Program-made: the position numbers and the translations under genes
The notes under the pieces: model-generated
What the model saw: only the letters and a program-made list of their open reading frames with translations
Told to the model about the DNA's origin: nothing
Database searches by the model: none
Origin: Poecilobothrus nobilitatus
Taxonomy: Eukaryota > Arthropoda > Insecta > Diptera > Dolichopodidae
Length of the DNA: 64,000 nucleotides
NCBI GenBank assembly: GCA_947095535.1
Contig: OX352772.1
Span: 100,597,956-100,661,955, forward strand
Direction: 5' to 3'
In this document: in pieces, positions 23,906 through 34,343 of the stretch
How the letters are laid out: every line of letters starts with the position of its first letter
Numbering within the stretch: the stretch's first letter is position 1

Positions 23906-25746
23906 ACTATCGACTATATCATAATTAAGATAAGTGCACTTTTTTTTTCCTATTATTTTTCCTGAATTTTGTACTGTTACTCCAACTGCATATATTGTAA
24001 CGGATTTTTGACGAGATGTACCCGTTCTAAATTCATTTGGCGGCTTTTTTGGAACACCACCTGCTCTTTTGATTGTCATTATGATCGGTATTATGCTTTT
24101 CTTTAATTGTTTAATATATTTATCCCATTTAAGATTTCCATCTATAGTCATTCCGTGATATTTCACATGTTGAACTCGTTCTACCGTGACCCTTCTTGCT
24201 TTTATTGTAATTTCATGATATCTTTTTCTAGGTGTTTTAAATACAATATAATACGTCTTTTTGGGATTCATACAGAGACCATGATCGTCCAGCCAATCAT
24301 CGTATACTTCCATATCTTTATTTAGGTTATTTTCTAGTTGGTTTAAAGTTTTAGCCTTACATAAAAAATTTGAGTCGTCTGCATAAATTGTATACTTTGA
24401 TACCAAGTTACACTTTGAAAGATTCATTACATATAATAAATAAAGAAATGGGCCCAGTAACGGTCCCTGTGGAACTCCAGTATTAATCACTAGTTCAGAG
24501 CTTACGGTGTTTTCACTTCGCATACTATGAGTTCTATTTGACAAATAGGTCTTAAATAAGCTATTTGCTATACCTCTAATTCCCAAGTCTTGAAGAAAAT
24601 CTAGTAGCTTGCCATGATTGACAACATCAAAGCCTTTACTTAGATCAATATACATTGCCGCAACATAATACCCTTCATCTAATGCGTCATGAATTTGGTC
24701 TATTGTAACCCACATAGCAGAATCTGTAACACTTCCTTCTATAAATCCATATTGATTCGAATCGAAGCCAATAGTTTGCTTAATAAATGATGTTATTCTT
24801 GTATCGATAGCTCACGGAAAAACGGATTATGGAAATTATAGGCCTATATCGTTGTTAAATTCAATCAGTAAAATATATGAAATTTTACTGATTGAATTTA
24901 ACAACGATATAGGCCTATAATTTCCACAATCCGTTTTTGTCCACCTTTGTGAATTGGCACAATGACGGCCTGTTTGAACCACTTTGGATAAATTTCATTT
25001 GCAAGGCATGAGTTTACCATTTTACATAGAATTATTTTTATAATATGTATCAATTCTGCTAGATCTTTTACAGTAACTTTATCAGCCCCTGCAGCTGAAT
25101 TTCTATGAAGATTCGTAGCAATTGTAACAATTTCAAGTTCTGTCACTGGCGTTAAATATACTGATCTTAGATTTATGGAATTGCGCATTGTATTTAGCAC
25201 TGTGCTAGTTCTATTCTCTTTTATGATATTTTCTCCTATTTCATTAAAATATTTGTTTAGAGTATTAGCAGTTTCAATATCACTTGTGCTAATTTCTCCA
25301 TTTTCTTTAATCAGATTACCAATATAATCGTTCTTTTCACCTTCTTTATTTTTTATTGTGAAATTTACAACTTTCCATAGTTTTCTATTATCATTTCCCG
25401 CTTTTTCAATGTGGTTGTTAATGTGACTACTCTTAGCTTCCACAATGACATTTTTCATCTTTTTTTTATATTTTAAGTATTTTTCTTTTTTAACCATGTT
25501 ATTTTGATCTTTTTTGTGCGCTTTGTATAACGAGCGTCTTATTTTATATTCAATTACTGGCTGAGGGCATTGGTCTTCATGATTATTTTGTTCTAACTGA
25601 TTGAATATTTCAGATATTTCTTGGTCAACGGCATCTTCTTCAATAGAGTCTTCAATATCGGAGTTGCCAAATTCATCGAATATCCTTATTATTTCTTTTT
25701 CAGTCCGTAAATATTTCTTTTTATAAATTTTTGAAGTTGAAACCAC
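23906..25746 (-). pseudogene. Second LINE reverse transcriptase (jockey/CR1 group), interrupted by a hairpin
   Basis: The N-terminal part (25746-24898) is acidic then Lys-rich, followed by LHRNSAAGADKVT, the RT entry motif. After the hairpin the frame resumes with SNQYGF text and then 24715-23897: AAMYIDLSKGFDVVNH, GVPQGPLLGPFLYLLYV, TIYADDSNFL with an intact YADD, and thumb text GLCMNPKKTYYIVF. Between the halves sits a foldback (24818-24938) replacing the motif that should follow YRPISLLN. The endonuclease and ORF1 are missing. The 3' end abuts the jockey element near 23905. Confidence 0.75.
24818..24938. repeat. Near-perfect 57-bp-arm foldback (hairpin) inside a LINE RT
   Basis: Arms 24818-24874 and 24882-24938 are reverse complements with one mismatch and a 7-base loop ATATGAA. 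The right arm is the normal LINE coding sequence (minus strand encodes KTDCGNYRPISLLNSISKI); the left arm is an inverted copy of it. Confidence 0.95.
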
Positions 25747-26551
25747 AAAAATAAACGAATTTCAATAATCAAGAAATAATAGGATTATTCACGTATTATT
25801 CTATATTTATTTTTGTATTTAGGAATAAATTAGTTCGGAAAATTCCAACAACATAGCAATTGGTACCATTTAGTCACAATTTTTTTTAGTGTAAAAAATC
25901 TATTAAAGGCAATTGTTACCATTCGGTTGAATCAAACCTAATCATTCTTTTTTTTATGTTTAAACTAGCAGAGTACCCGGCGTTGCCCGGAGTATTTTAT
26001 CGGCTTTATGAAATAAAAATTATTAACTTTTACTTTTGAGTTAATATAATTTAATTAATATAGTTCATGTATTACTATTCATTTTCAGATGCTAGTAGTT
26101 AATATTCTATTTTTTATTACATTTAGTTAAATTGAATAAACAGGGCGAAAAATTAAAGACAATTCGTCTAAAAAAATCTTTAAAGGAATCAATAATCTAT
26201 TGAGCACACAATTACGGCGAAGTGAGTTCTCACAATATATTCGTTAATATCGAAACATAAAATCGCATTTCAATTATAAAAGACCATAATGTAATACATT
26301 TTTTTTCGTAAGTAATGTCACTTGATGTTTTTGTGAATAATCCTTTTAAGCACATTTTGAAAAATTTGCTATTAGGTTCGCTCTGTCAATCCGTCTGTTT
26401 ACAAAACTTATATACTGTTTAATAAAGAGCAATGAAATATTAACTATGCATAGTTCTCTTAAAAGAGTAGTGTTGTAGAACAACTTTTTTATGTACCCTC
26501 ACCGTTAGAGATCCTACAGCATCGACAGCGCTTCAAATTTTGAAAAAACTT

Positions 26552-27690
26552 TTTTTTTTTTTTAATATAGATTTATTTTTTTCTCTTAAACGTTACAAAA
26601 ATTTTTACATGTTTGGAAACTAATCTATATGACACCAAATTCAGTATATTTCTTATTAATATATTGCCCCCCATTCGAGTACTCTATATTATGATTTTTT
26701 TTTTTTTTTATTTTTTATTATTTTAGCTATAATTATAATTATATGATAATTATATGCATTTTTTTTTTTTTTTTAATTTTATACTAATTGGAAAATTTAA
26801 AAAACCAACTATAATTTTTTCATATTGATAAAAATTAACCTAAACTTACTTCTAAACTTAAAACTAATCCCTAACCTACCTTACAACTAATTAATCCACA
26901 AGCTGCTTCTTTTTAGACTACTATAGAAGCCACCAAAAATTTCGTTCTATTTTTTTTCTGTCTTTATCCGCCAATGACTTGTTAAATTTTTACGGTATCA
27001 TATTTAATAGTAACCAATCTGGTGGTATTTTAATATCTGTGGCCCTTCTCTCAAAGTGGTAGAAGAGAGGAACTTTTTCGGCATTTTGTATAAAATTATG
27101 TTGGTCCAAATAAATGAACCCTTCTGGAGGGATAAATCCTTTTTCCATAGCATGTTGGATGTACAGGTCATTGCAATAAGCTGAGTTTTTAATTGTCTTC
27201 TTGTCGTAGATAAAATATGTTCTGCTCCAGAATTTTCTTATAATAGAAACTATGAAGGTGTCAATTCTAAAAGTCTATGCTTTATTGTAAATATTTTTAT
27301 TTGAAATGTAGTGGAGATATTGCGTTTCGGGTTTTCGAGCCTCACCTAAACATATTCTTATGCATTTGCGTTCAAAAAGCCTAAGTTTCTCCATAAGAGA
27401 TGAACTTATGTTAAACCATGCCGTGCAACCACAGCTCAGAATAGATCTTATAATCACTTGGTAAGCTCTAATTTTGACCCTAGGTTGTATGATTTTTGAA
27501 TAGAATAATTTTTTAGCTATAAAAAAAGTCTTATTAGCTTTACTAATTTGATTTTTAGTGTGTTGTATAAATTTCATATTGTGTTGTAACGTCACTCCTA
27601 ATAATTTTACTACGGGTTTGGTTTTTATTTCATTCACACTGTTTTTGTTCACCGCGATCTGTCTCCAGTTTCTTTTTATAGAAAGAGCAT
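26552..27690 (-). pseudogene. 5'-truncated LINE inserted in repeat copy 1
   Basis: Absent from copy 2 at the equivalent site (near 30360). The plus-strand T-run at 26540-26555 is its poly(A) tail, so the 3' end is at low coordinates. The minus frame 27652-26985 encodes the RT C-terminal domain (VKLLGVTLQHNMKF, SILSCGCTAWFNI, FERKCIRICLG). It continues past one in-frame TAG at 27275 to IPPDWLLLNMIP. Jockey/CR1-group by its C-terminal text; the rest is lost by 5' truncation. Confidence 0.75.
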
Positions 27691-28481
27691 AAATCTCAGG
27701 TTCTGTTTAACATATTTTTTTTTTAATATAAAAACTACATGATTGTGTTTTACCTGGTTTTACCTTTATAAATCAACCGGAATTTTTTTACGGTTACTTT
27801 TTCTAATTATGTTTTCAAATTGATTGTTTAAAAAATATGTGTAAAAATTGTGTATGGAAAAGAATGTAAGGTTTTCAGTTCTTTAAATATGTATGTACTC
27901 ATTTTTGATTAAATACTATACAGAAATGTGAATATGTTTTCTAATTTAATTGATTATGTTTATAGTATTTTTAAATACATGCACATTATACATACTATAT
28001 GTACATATTCCAATGATATTTTATGGGAAATGTGTTATACACATGCATCTTATATAGGTAGACCACATGTAAGTGATGCATTTCTGAATGATAACATGAT
28101 GATTGTCGTGTGTAGGAGATTGTTTCGGGTTTTTAACTGCCAAAAATGTTATGTTGTTAAGACTTAAACACAGTATTCTTAAGATACTTAATAAGGTTAT
28201 TTTAATTACTTTTATATATTAGAAATTTGCATTGAAAGGTTTTTATGGAATATTAAAAACAGTGTAGATAAAAGTAAAGAATGTTGGAAATATCTTTTTA
28301 ATAATAATAACAATACCAAAAATTGAGCAGAATATTTTTAAAAGGTATTCGTGCGGAAATGGACTAACGAACGTTACCAAAAATTTGTCACAGGCTTTAT
28401 TTAGAATCGTAAAATCATTCTGCCAAATTAGACAAAAATTAGAAACAAAATTTTCTTTTGAAAGTCTATCGTACATATGGG

Positions 28482-29060
28482 TTAATGTATCACCGCAGAA
28501 TTACTTAAATGAGCTTCTGCCTTAAAGTGCAGTACTTGTGTCAATGTTCAATTGGTTAAACCGTTTAAGCACGACAACAAAAAAATGAAAAACTTCATTG
28601 AGGCTTGATGCTGAAATGAGTTAATGCATCGTAACAAAATCAACTCAGTAAGCTTCTGTGGTAAAGAGCTAGAGCTTTTGTAATTTTTCAACTCAATTGA
28701 TCAAACCTTTTAAGCTCGACAACAAAGAAATTAAAAAATATTATTGAGGCCTGGTGCCAAAATGGGTCAATGCATTGTAACCAATTCAGCTCAGTAGGCT
28801 TCTGTGCTAAAGAGTAACAATTTTGCAATTTTTCAACTCAATTGGTCAAAACTTTTAAGCGCGACAATAAAAAAATTAAAATATTTCATTGGGCCCTGGT
28901 GCCGAAACGGGTTAATGGATCGTAACTAAGTCAACTGAGTGAACTTCTGGAGTGAAGAACTACACTTTTGTAAATTTTCAACTCAATTGGTCACACCGTT
29001 TAAGCGCAACATTAAGGTAAATTAAAAACATTAATTAAATTAATCCTAACCAAATTAATA
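28482..29060 (+). repeat. ~145-bp tandem units in repeat copy 1
   Basis: Units re-start at the GGGTTAATGNATCGTAACC block at about 28482, 28621, 28767 and 28912 (spacing 139-146 bp), and each carries TTCAACTCAATTGGTCAAAC. Units are diverged from each other. No spacers or conserved frame. Confidence 0.8.
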
Positions 29061-29592
29061 TAGTAAGCTTTTCTGCTAAATAGCAACAGTTTTGCAAATA
29101 TTCAAATCAATTGGTGAAACCGTTTAAGCAGGACATCAAAAAAATGTAATGAACTTCGTTCGGCTCTCGTGCCCAAACGGGTTACCAGAACTGTACAAAA
29201 ATTCGTCTCAGGGGTTTTTTCAGACCACAAAACCGCCATACAAAATGGGACATAAATCGGAAACAAAAAATTTTTTTGAATCCGGCCGGGCCGAACCCGG
29301 GTGACATATGGCAACCCAATTTCTTGGGTACACCACTAAAGGTGAGAAGAACATTTGTGCAAATTCTCAACTCAATCGGTCAAACCGTTTAGGCAGAACA
29401 ACGAAAAAACCAAAACGCTTTAAAACGCTCTCGGGCCGCAATTGGTTAATGAACCGGAACGCGATATAGCCTATAACTCCTTCCGGGGTCGTAGAAATGT
29501 TCCTGCAAAATTTGGTTGCAATCGGACTGGTGGTTTTTACGTGAATCCGTGCCAAACAAACAAACAAACATAATTTCTTCCTTATATATTAG

Positions 29593-32258
29593 ACTAGCAG
29601 AGTACCCGGCGTTGCCCGGAATATTTTATTGGCTTTATGAAATAAAAATTATTAACTTTTGTTTCTGCGTTAATATAATTTAATTAATATAGTTAACTTA
29701 TTACTATGCATTTACAGATGCTGGTAGTTTATATTCATTTTTTTATTAGATTTAGTTACATTGAATAAACAGAGCCAAGAATTAGAGACAATTCTTCTAC
29801 AAAAAATTTTTAAAGGAATCAATAATCTATTGAGTACACAATTACGGCGAAGTGAATTTCCACAATATATTCTTTAATTCCGAGACATAAAATCGCATTT
29901 CAATTATGACCATAATGTAGTACATTTTTTTTCGTAAGTAATGTCACTTCAGGTTTTTGTGAATTATCCTTTTAAGCACATTTTGAAAAATTTGCTATTA
30001 GGTTCGCTCTGTCCCTCCGTCTGTTTACAAAACTTATATATTCGTTAATATTCGTTAATACCGAAACAAAAAATCGTATTTAAATTATAAAAGACCATAA
30101 TGTAATCAATTTTTTTTGTAAGTAATGTCACTTCATGTTTTGGTGAATTATCCTTTTAAGCACATTTTGAAAAATTTGTTATTAAGTTCGCTCTGTCCCT
30201 CCGTCTGTTAAAACTTATATACTGTTTAATAAAGAGCAATGAAATATTAACTATGCGTAGGTTTCTTAAAAAAGTAATGTTGTAAAACAACTTTTTTATG
30301 TACCCTCACCGTTGGAGATTCTACAGCACCGACAGCTCTTCAAATTTTGAAAAAACTTCTTTTTAAATGCGTACATTTCAGGTTCTGTTTAACATATTTT
30401 CAATATAAAAATACATGATTGTTTTTTACCTTTATAAATCAACCAGAATTTTTTTACCTTTAGTTTTTCTGATTATGTTTCCTAATTGATTGGCTAAAAA
30501 TATGTATGTAATATGTATGCTTAAATATGTATGTACTCATTTTTGATTAAATGATGTACAGAAATGTGAATATGTTTTCTAATTTAATTGATAAAGTTTA
30601 TAGTATTTTTAAATATACGGATATTATACATACTATATGCACATATTTCAATATTTTATGGGAAACATGTTATACACATGCATTTTATATAGGTAGACCA
30701 CATGTAAAGACCACATGTAAGTAATGCATTTCTGAATGATGACATGATGATTGTCTAATGTAGAAGATTGTTTCTGTTTTTAAACAACGGCCGAAAATTT
30801 TATGTTGTTAAGACTTAAACACAGTATTCTTAAGATACTTAATAATGTTAGTTTAATTACTGTTCTATATTAGAAATATGCATTGAAAGGTTTTTATGGA
30901 ATATTAGAAACAGTATAGATAAAAGTAAAGAATGTTGGAAATATCTTTTTAATAATAATAAAAATACACAAAATTAGGCAAAATATTATTAATAAGTGCT
31001 CGTGCGGAAATGGGTTAACAAACGTTAACAAACATTTTGTCACAGGCCTAATTTAGAACCATTCTGCCAAATTAGATAGAAATTAGAAACAAAATTTTTT
31101 TTTGACAGTCTATCGTGTCGAAATGTGTTAATGTATCACAACAAAATTCATTGAATGAGTTTGTCTGCCAAAGTGCAATACTTGTACAAATTTTCAATTG
31201 GTCAAATCGTTTAAGTACAACAATAAAAAATGAGAATTTCATGGCCTGAAGCCTGATGGGTTAATGTATCGTAACCAAATAAACTCAGAAAGCTTTTGTT
31301 ATAAAGACCTACACTTTTGTAAATTTTCAACTCAATTGGTAAAACCGTTTAAGTGCGACAACAAAGAAATTAAAAATTTTTACTGAGCCCTGGTGCCGAA
31401 ACGGGTTAATGGATCGTAACCAAATCACCTCAGTGAGCTCCTGTGGTAAAGAGCTACACTTTTGTAAATTTTCAATTCAATTGGCAAAACCGTTTAAGCG
31501 CGACAACAAAGAAATTGAAAAATTTCATTGAGTCCTGGTGCCGAAACGGGTTAACGGATCGTAACCAAATCGACTCAGTAAGCTCCTGTTGTAAAGAGCT
31601 ACACTTTGATAAATTATTAACTCAATTGGTCAAACAGTTTAAGTGCGACAACTAAGTAAATTACAAAACTTCAGTGACCCCTGGTGCCGAAACGGGTTAA
31701 TGGATCGTGACCACATCACCTCAGTGAGCTCCCGTGGTAAAGAGCTACACTATTGTAAATTTTCAACTCAATTGGTCAAACCGTTTAAGCAGGACAACAG
31801 AAACATTTAATGAACTTCGTTCGGCTCTCGTGCCCAAACGGGTTACCGGATCTCCATAAAAATTTGTCACAGACTTTTTTTCAGACCATAAAACCACCGT
31901 ACAAAATTGGATATAAATCGGAAACAAAAAATTTTTTGGAAGCCCGCCGGACCGAATTCGGGTAACATATTGAATCCAAATTCAAATCTTCGGTACCCGT
32001 CCAATGATAAGAAGAATATTTTTCCAAATTTTCAACTCAATCGATCAAACCGTTTAGGCAGGACAACGAAAAAACGAAACGGCTTTAAATGGCTCTCCGG
32101 CCGCAATGGGTTAATGAACCGAAACGCGATATAGCCTATAACACTTTCCGGAGTCGTAGGAACGTTCCTGCAAAATTTGTTTGCAATCGGACTGGTGGTT
32201 TCTACGTGAAAAGGGCACAAACAAACAAACAGAATTTCTTCCTTATTTATTATATTAG
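29593..32258 (+). repeat. Large dispersed repeat, tandem copy 2
   Basis: The same start (ACTAGCAGAGTACCCGGCGT) and end (ACAAACAAACAGAATTTCTT...TTATATTAG) as copy 1, joined to it without a spacer at 29592/29593. Uninterrupted, 2,666 bp. It has one extra internal duplication of about 184 bp (GTTCGCTCTGTCCCTCCGTC at 30002 and 30186). The short open frames inside do not match between copies. Confidence 0.85.
31261..31800 (+). repeat. ~145-bp tandem units in repeat copy 2
   Basis: The TTAATGNATCGTAACC block recurs at 31261, 31406, 31551 and 31697 (145, 145 and 146 bp). These units are more alike than those in copy 1. The last unit runs into a CGGCTCTCGTGCCCAAACGG block shared with copy 1. Confidence 0.85.
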
Positions 32259-32454
32259 TAAATTTAACAAAACTAAAGTAAAAAATTAAAATTATATTAT
32301 TCTATTAATATATTTATTATATATTATATATATATTATTAAAATATTTTATTCTATTATTTTATCTTAATCTTTTTCTTTAAAATTCATTAGAATCACTT
32401 ATTTTACCACTTCATTAGAATCACTTATGAATGGAAATGTAAAAATTAAATCAG

Positions 32455-32740
32455 TTAAATTTCCTTTTGTAAGTCAATATTAAGGGTCAGATTATCCAGC
32501 AAATTTCTGAAAATTTTGAAAGTAGTTTTTTTTAAATAAAGATACTCTGTATAACTCTCCTTCAGTTGACTAATTTTGGTATTGTTTTCAACAGTTAATT
32601 GCCAACAGTCATTCGAAGTTTTTAGGTGCGCTTGAACATACTCTTTAGTTTTCCTTTCTGAAAAGTCCTTTTTAAAATTAAAAGTCTTATCTTTGCGATC
32701 TTGGAATACTATTCCTTTTGACTTGAAATTAGTTTGTCCT
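32455..32740 (-). pseudogene. Possible Gag start downstream of the tRNA-Tyr primer site
   Basis: A stop-free minus-strand frame of about 95 codons with no ATG, starting about 300 bp inside the primer site. It is charged and helical (KTKEYVQAHLKTSNDCW, TKISQLKESYTEYL), the kind of text seen at LTR-element Gag N-termini. It ends at TAA near 32455. No homologue is firmly recognised; position is the main argument. Confidence 0.3.
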
Positions 32741-33037
32741 TCTTATACTTTTATATGTTATAAAGAGAGTTTTGATAATTACTCGTCTCGTTTTGTTGTA
32801 ATCTTAACTTTTAGATGCACTTGTACAAATACCTTTGTTGTTGGTAGTTGGAGATACAATTTAGACACTAATTTTACAGTATTACTTTAACTTGTTTTTG
32901 TTTCTCTATAGAAACTAGCTCTATAGATATCATAATTATAAGCACTTATTTTGTAATTACAATTTTATATAAACTTAAGACACCTATTTTACTGGTTTTT
33001 TTTTTTTTAATTCTAAAGACACTTGTTCTATAGAATA

Positions 33038-33054
33038 TCCGGCTCGAAGGACCA
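33038..33054 (-). other. Primer-binding site, tRNA-Tyr type
   Basis: Element-orientation TGGTCCTTCGAGCCGGA, one base inside LTR copy 2. It is complementary over about 17 bases to the 3' end of animal tRNA-Tyr including CCA (tRNA recalled from general knowledge). It fixes the orientation: the element interior lies at lower coordinates. Confidence 0.7.
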
Positions 33055-33055
33055 A

Positions 33056-34343
33056 TGTTTGATTCACAAATAGAAGAAAAGTAATTTGCTTTGAATTAAA
33101 CCTTTATTAATGGTTAAATTTCACTAACATTTTGTTCTTTAAATACAATTTTATTTATGTTAATAAAGCAGAATACAAATTTTAAAGTTAGTTTATATTA
33201 TGCAACAATTTAGTTTACCTAACAATTAAATATTTTTAATTAAAATTATTAATGTAGGTTAATATGAATATATATTAAGTTCATCGGAATCATATTACAA
33301 GAATTTATATAAAAAGAATATATTAAAATTATTAAAAGTAAATGATAATTAATTTAAGTATAATGTTGTTAAGTAAAAAAAATTAAAAGTTATATAATGT
33401 TAAATATTATATTCTTATTATACCCTACACATTAAGTATAGAGTATATTAACTTTGGTATGGTGTTTGTAACCACCAAAAGGAAGCGAGTTACATATGGA
33501 CATGTATATATATTCTGAATCAGGATCACCTCCTGAGTCGATTTAGCGATGTCCGTCCGTCCGTTGGCATGATAACTCAAAAACTAGTGAAGCTATCTTA
33601 ATAAAATTTATATAGTAGGTTACAAATTACTAAAGGAAGGCTAAGTTCGAATCTGGACAAAATTGGTCCATGGGTTCGGGTACCTCCCATACAACTTCCG
33701 AAACCAAATACGCATATCTTCGAAATTAATAAAGATAGAAACTTAAAAGTTTGTACAAAGATGTGTTTTCCTGAATCGCTGATATCCCTAAGGCTAAATT
33801 TGAGATGAATTGGAGTGGTTGTTCGGGTACCTCCTACACAACTCCCAAAACCGAACAAGCATATATTCGAAATTAATAAAGATAGAAACTTCAAATTTGG
33901 TACTAGGGTGTTGTTTCCCGAATCTCTGATTTGTCCAAAATTTGAGATGAATTGGAGTGGTTGTTCGGGTACCTCCCACACAACTCCCAAAACCGAACAA
34001 GCATATATTTGAAATTAATAAATATAAAAACTTGAAATTTGATATAAGAGTTCTGATAATGTCTATCCTGTTCTGATAATGTCTCTAAAATTTGGGATGA
34101 ATTGGGGAGCTGATCCGAGTGCCTTCACACACTTTCCAAGACCTAACAAGCATATCTTCGAATTTAATAAAGATAGAAACCTGAAATTTTGTACAAATGT
34201 TGTAAAAGCATTTATTTTTTTAGCTTATATTAAATAGCTAACTAAAATAACTTATGGATTTTTAATTTAATTTGAATTTTGTAGGTGTAGGGTATAAATA
34301 AGTCGGTTACATTGACTTACTGTTACATTTACTTGTTGTTACA
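33056..34343 (-). repeat. LTR copy 2 (5' LTR), split by a DINE-like insertion
   Basis: TGTTTGATTC...TGTTACA, homologous to 730-1110. Removing 33419-34336 leaves about 370 bp and joins CTTAT to TGTTACA exactly as copy 1 reads at about 1098-1110. With the adjacent primer site this is the 5' LTR of a minus-strand element whose body is mostly gone (cut by the tandem repeat ending at 32258). Confidence 0.8.
33419..34336 (+). mobile_element. DINE-1/INE-1-like element (family C), complete
   Basis: 918 bp. Start TATACCCTACACATTAAGTA with GAGTATATTAACTTTGG, then GTAACCACCAAAAGGAAGCG, ATTCTGAATCAGGATCACC, GAGTCGATTT and GTCCGTCCGTCCG. This is the block order of the Drosophila INE-1/DINE-1 left end. 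The 3' end has GGGTATAAA, then a small hairpin AAGTC...GACTT about 20 bases before the terminal ACTTGT. Between them are about four tandem units of ~145 bp (restarts near 33714, 33861, 34004 and 34152). It carries no coding gene, is inserted between two Ts and shows no target duplication. Confidence 0.78.

Larger units (their letters stand above)
25964..29592 (+). repeat. Large dispersed repeat, tandem copy 1 (with LINE insertion)
   Basis: Begins ACTAGCAGAGTACCCGGCGT and ends AACAAACAAACA...CCTTATATATTAG. Copy 2 follows directly. Without the LINE piece at about 26552-27690 its length is about 2.5 kb. Shared blocks with copy 2 run throughout, including the CATTTTGAAAAATTTGCTAT block, the GTACCCTCACCGTT block and the 145-bp tandem region. 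No coding frame is conserved between copies, so it looks non-autonomous. The class is unknown. Confidence 0.85.

Noticed and set aside
27928..28167. 79-codon plus-strand ORF
   Set aside because: The matching region of repeat copy 2 (about 30571-30800) does not keep the frame.
29102..29567. ORFs on the minus strand with Pro/Arg-rich text (also 31907-32289)
   Set aside because: They lie in the shared 3' part of the tandem repeat; the frames differ between the two copies and no motif is present.
28482..31800. CRISPR-like array
   Set aside because: Units are long (~145 bp), diverged and directly joined without spacers, in eukaryotic repeat DNA.
25964..32258. Helitron classification for the tandem 2.6-kb repeats
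   Set aside because: No 5' TC, no CTRR end with a preceding hairpin that I can defend. Tandem joining alone is not enough.
33038..33054. tRNA-Tyr gene fragment
   Set aside because: It includes CCA, abuts an LTR-like end with one spacer base, and nothing else of a tRNA cloverleaf surrounds it. A primer-binding site explains it better.
33598..34012. Overlapping ORFs of up to 130 codons on both strands with repeated GFGSC-GGTRT text
   Set aside because: They arise from the ~145-bp tandem units of the DINE-like element; translation repeats with the DNA and frames are open on both strands.
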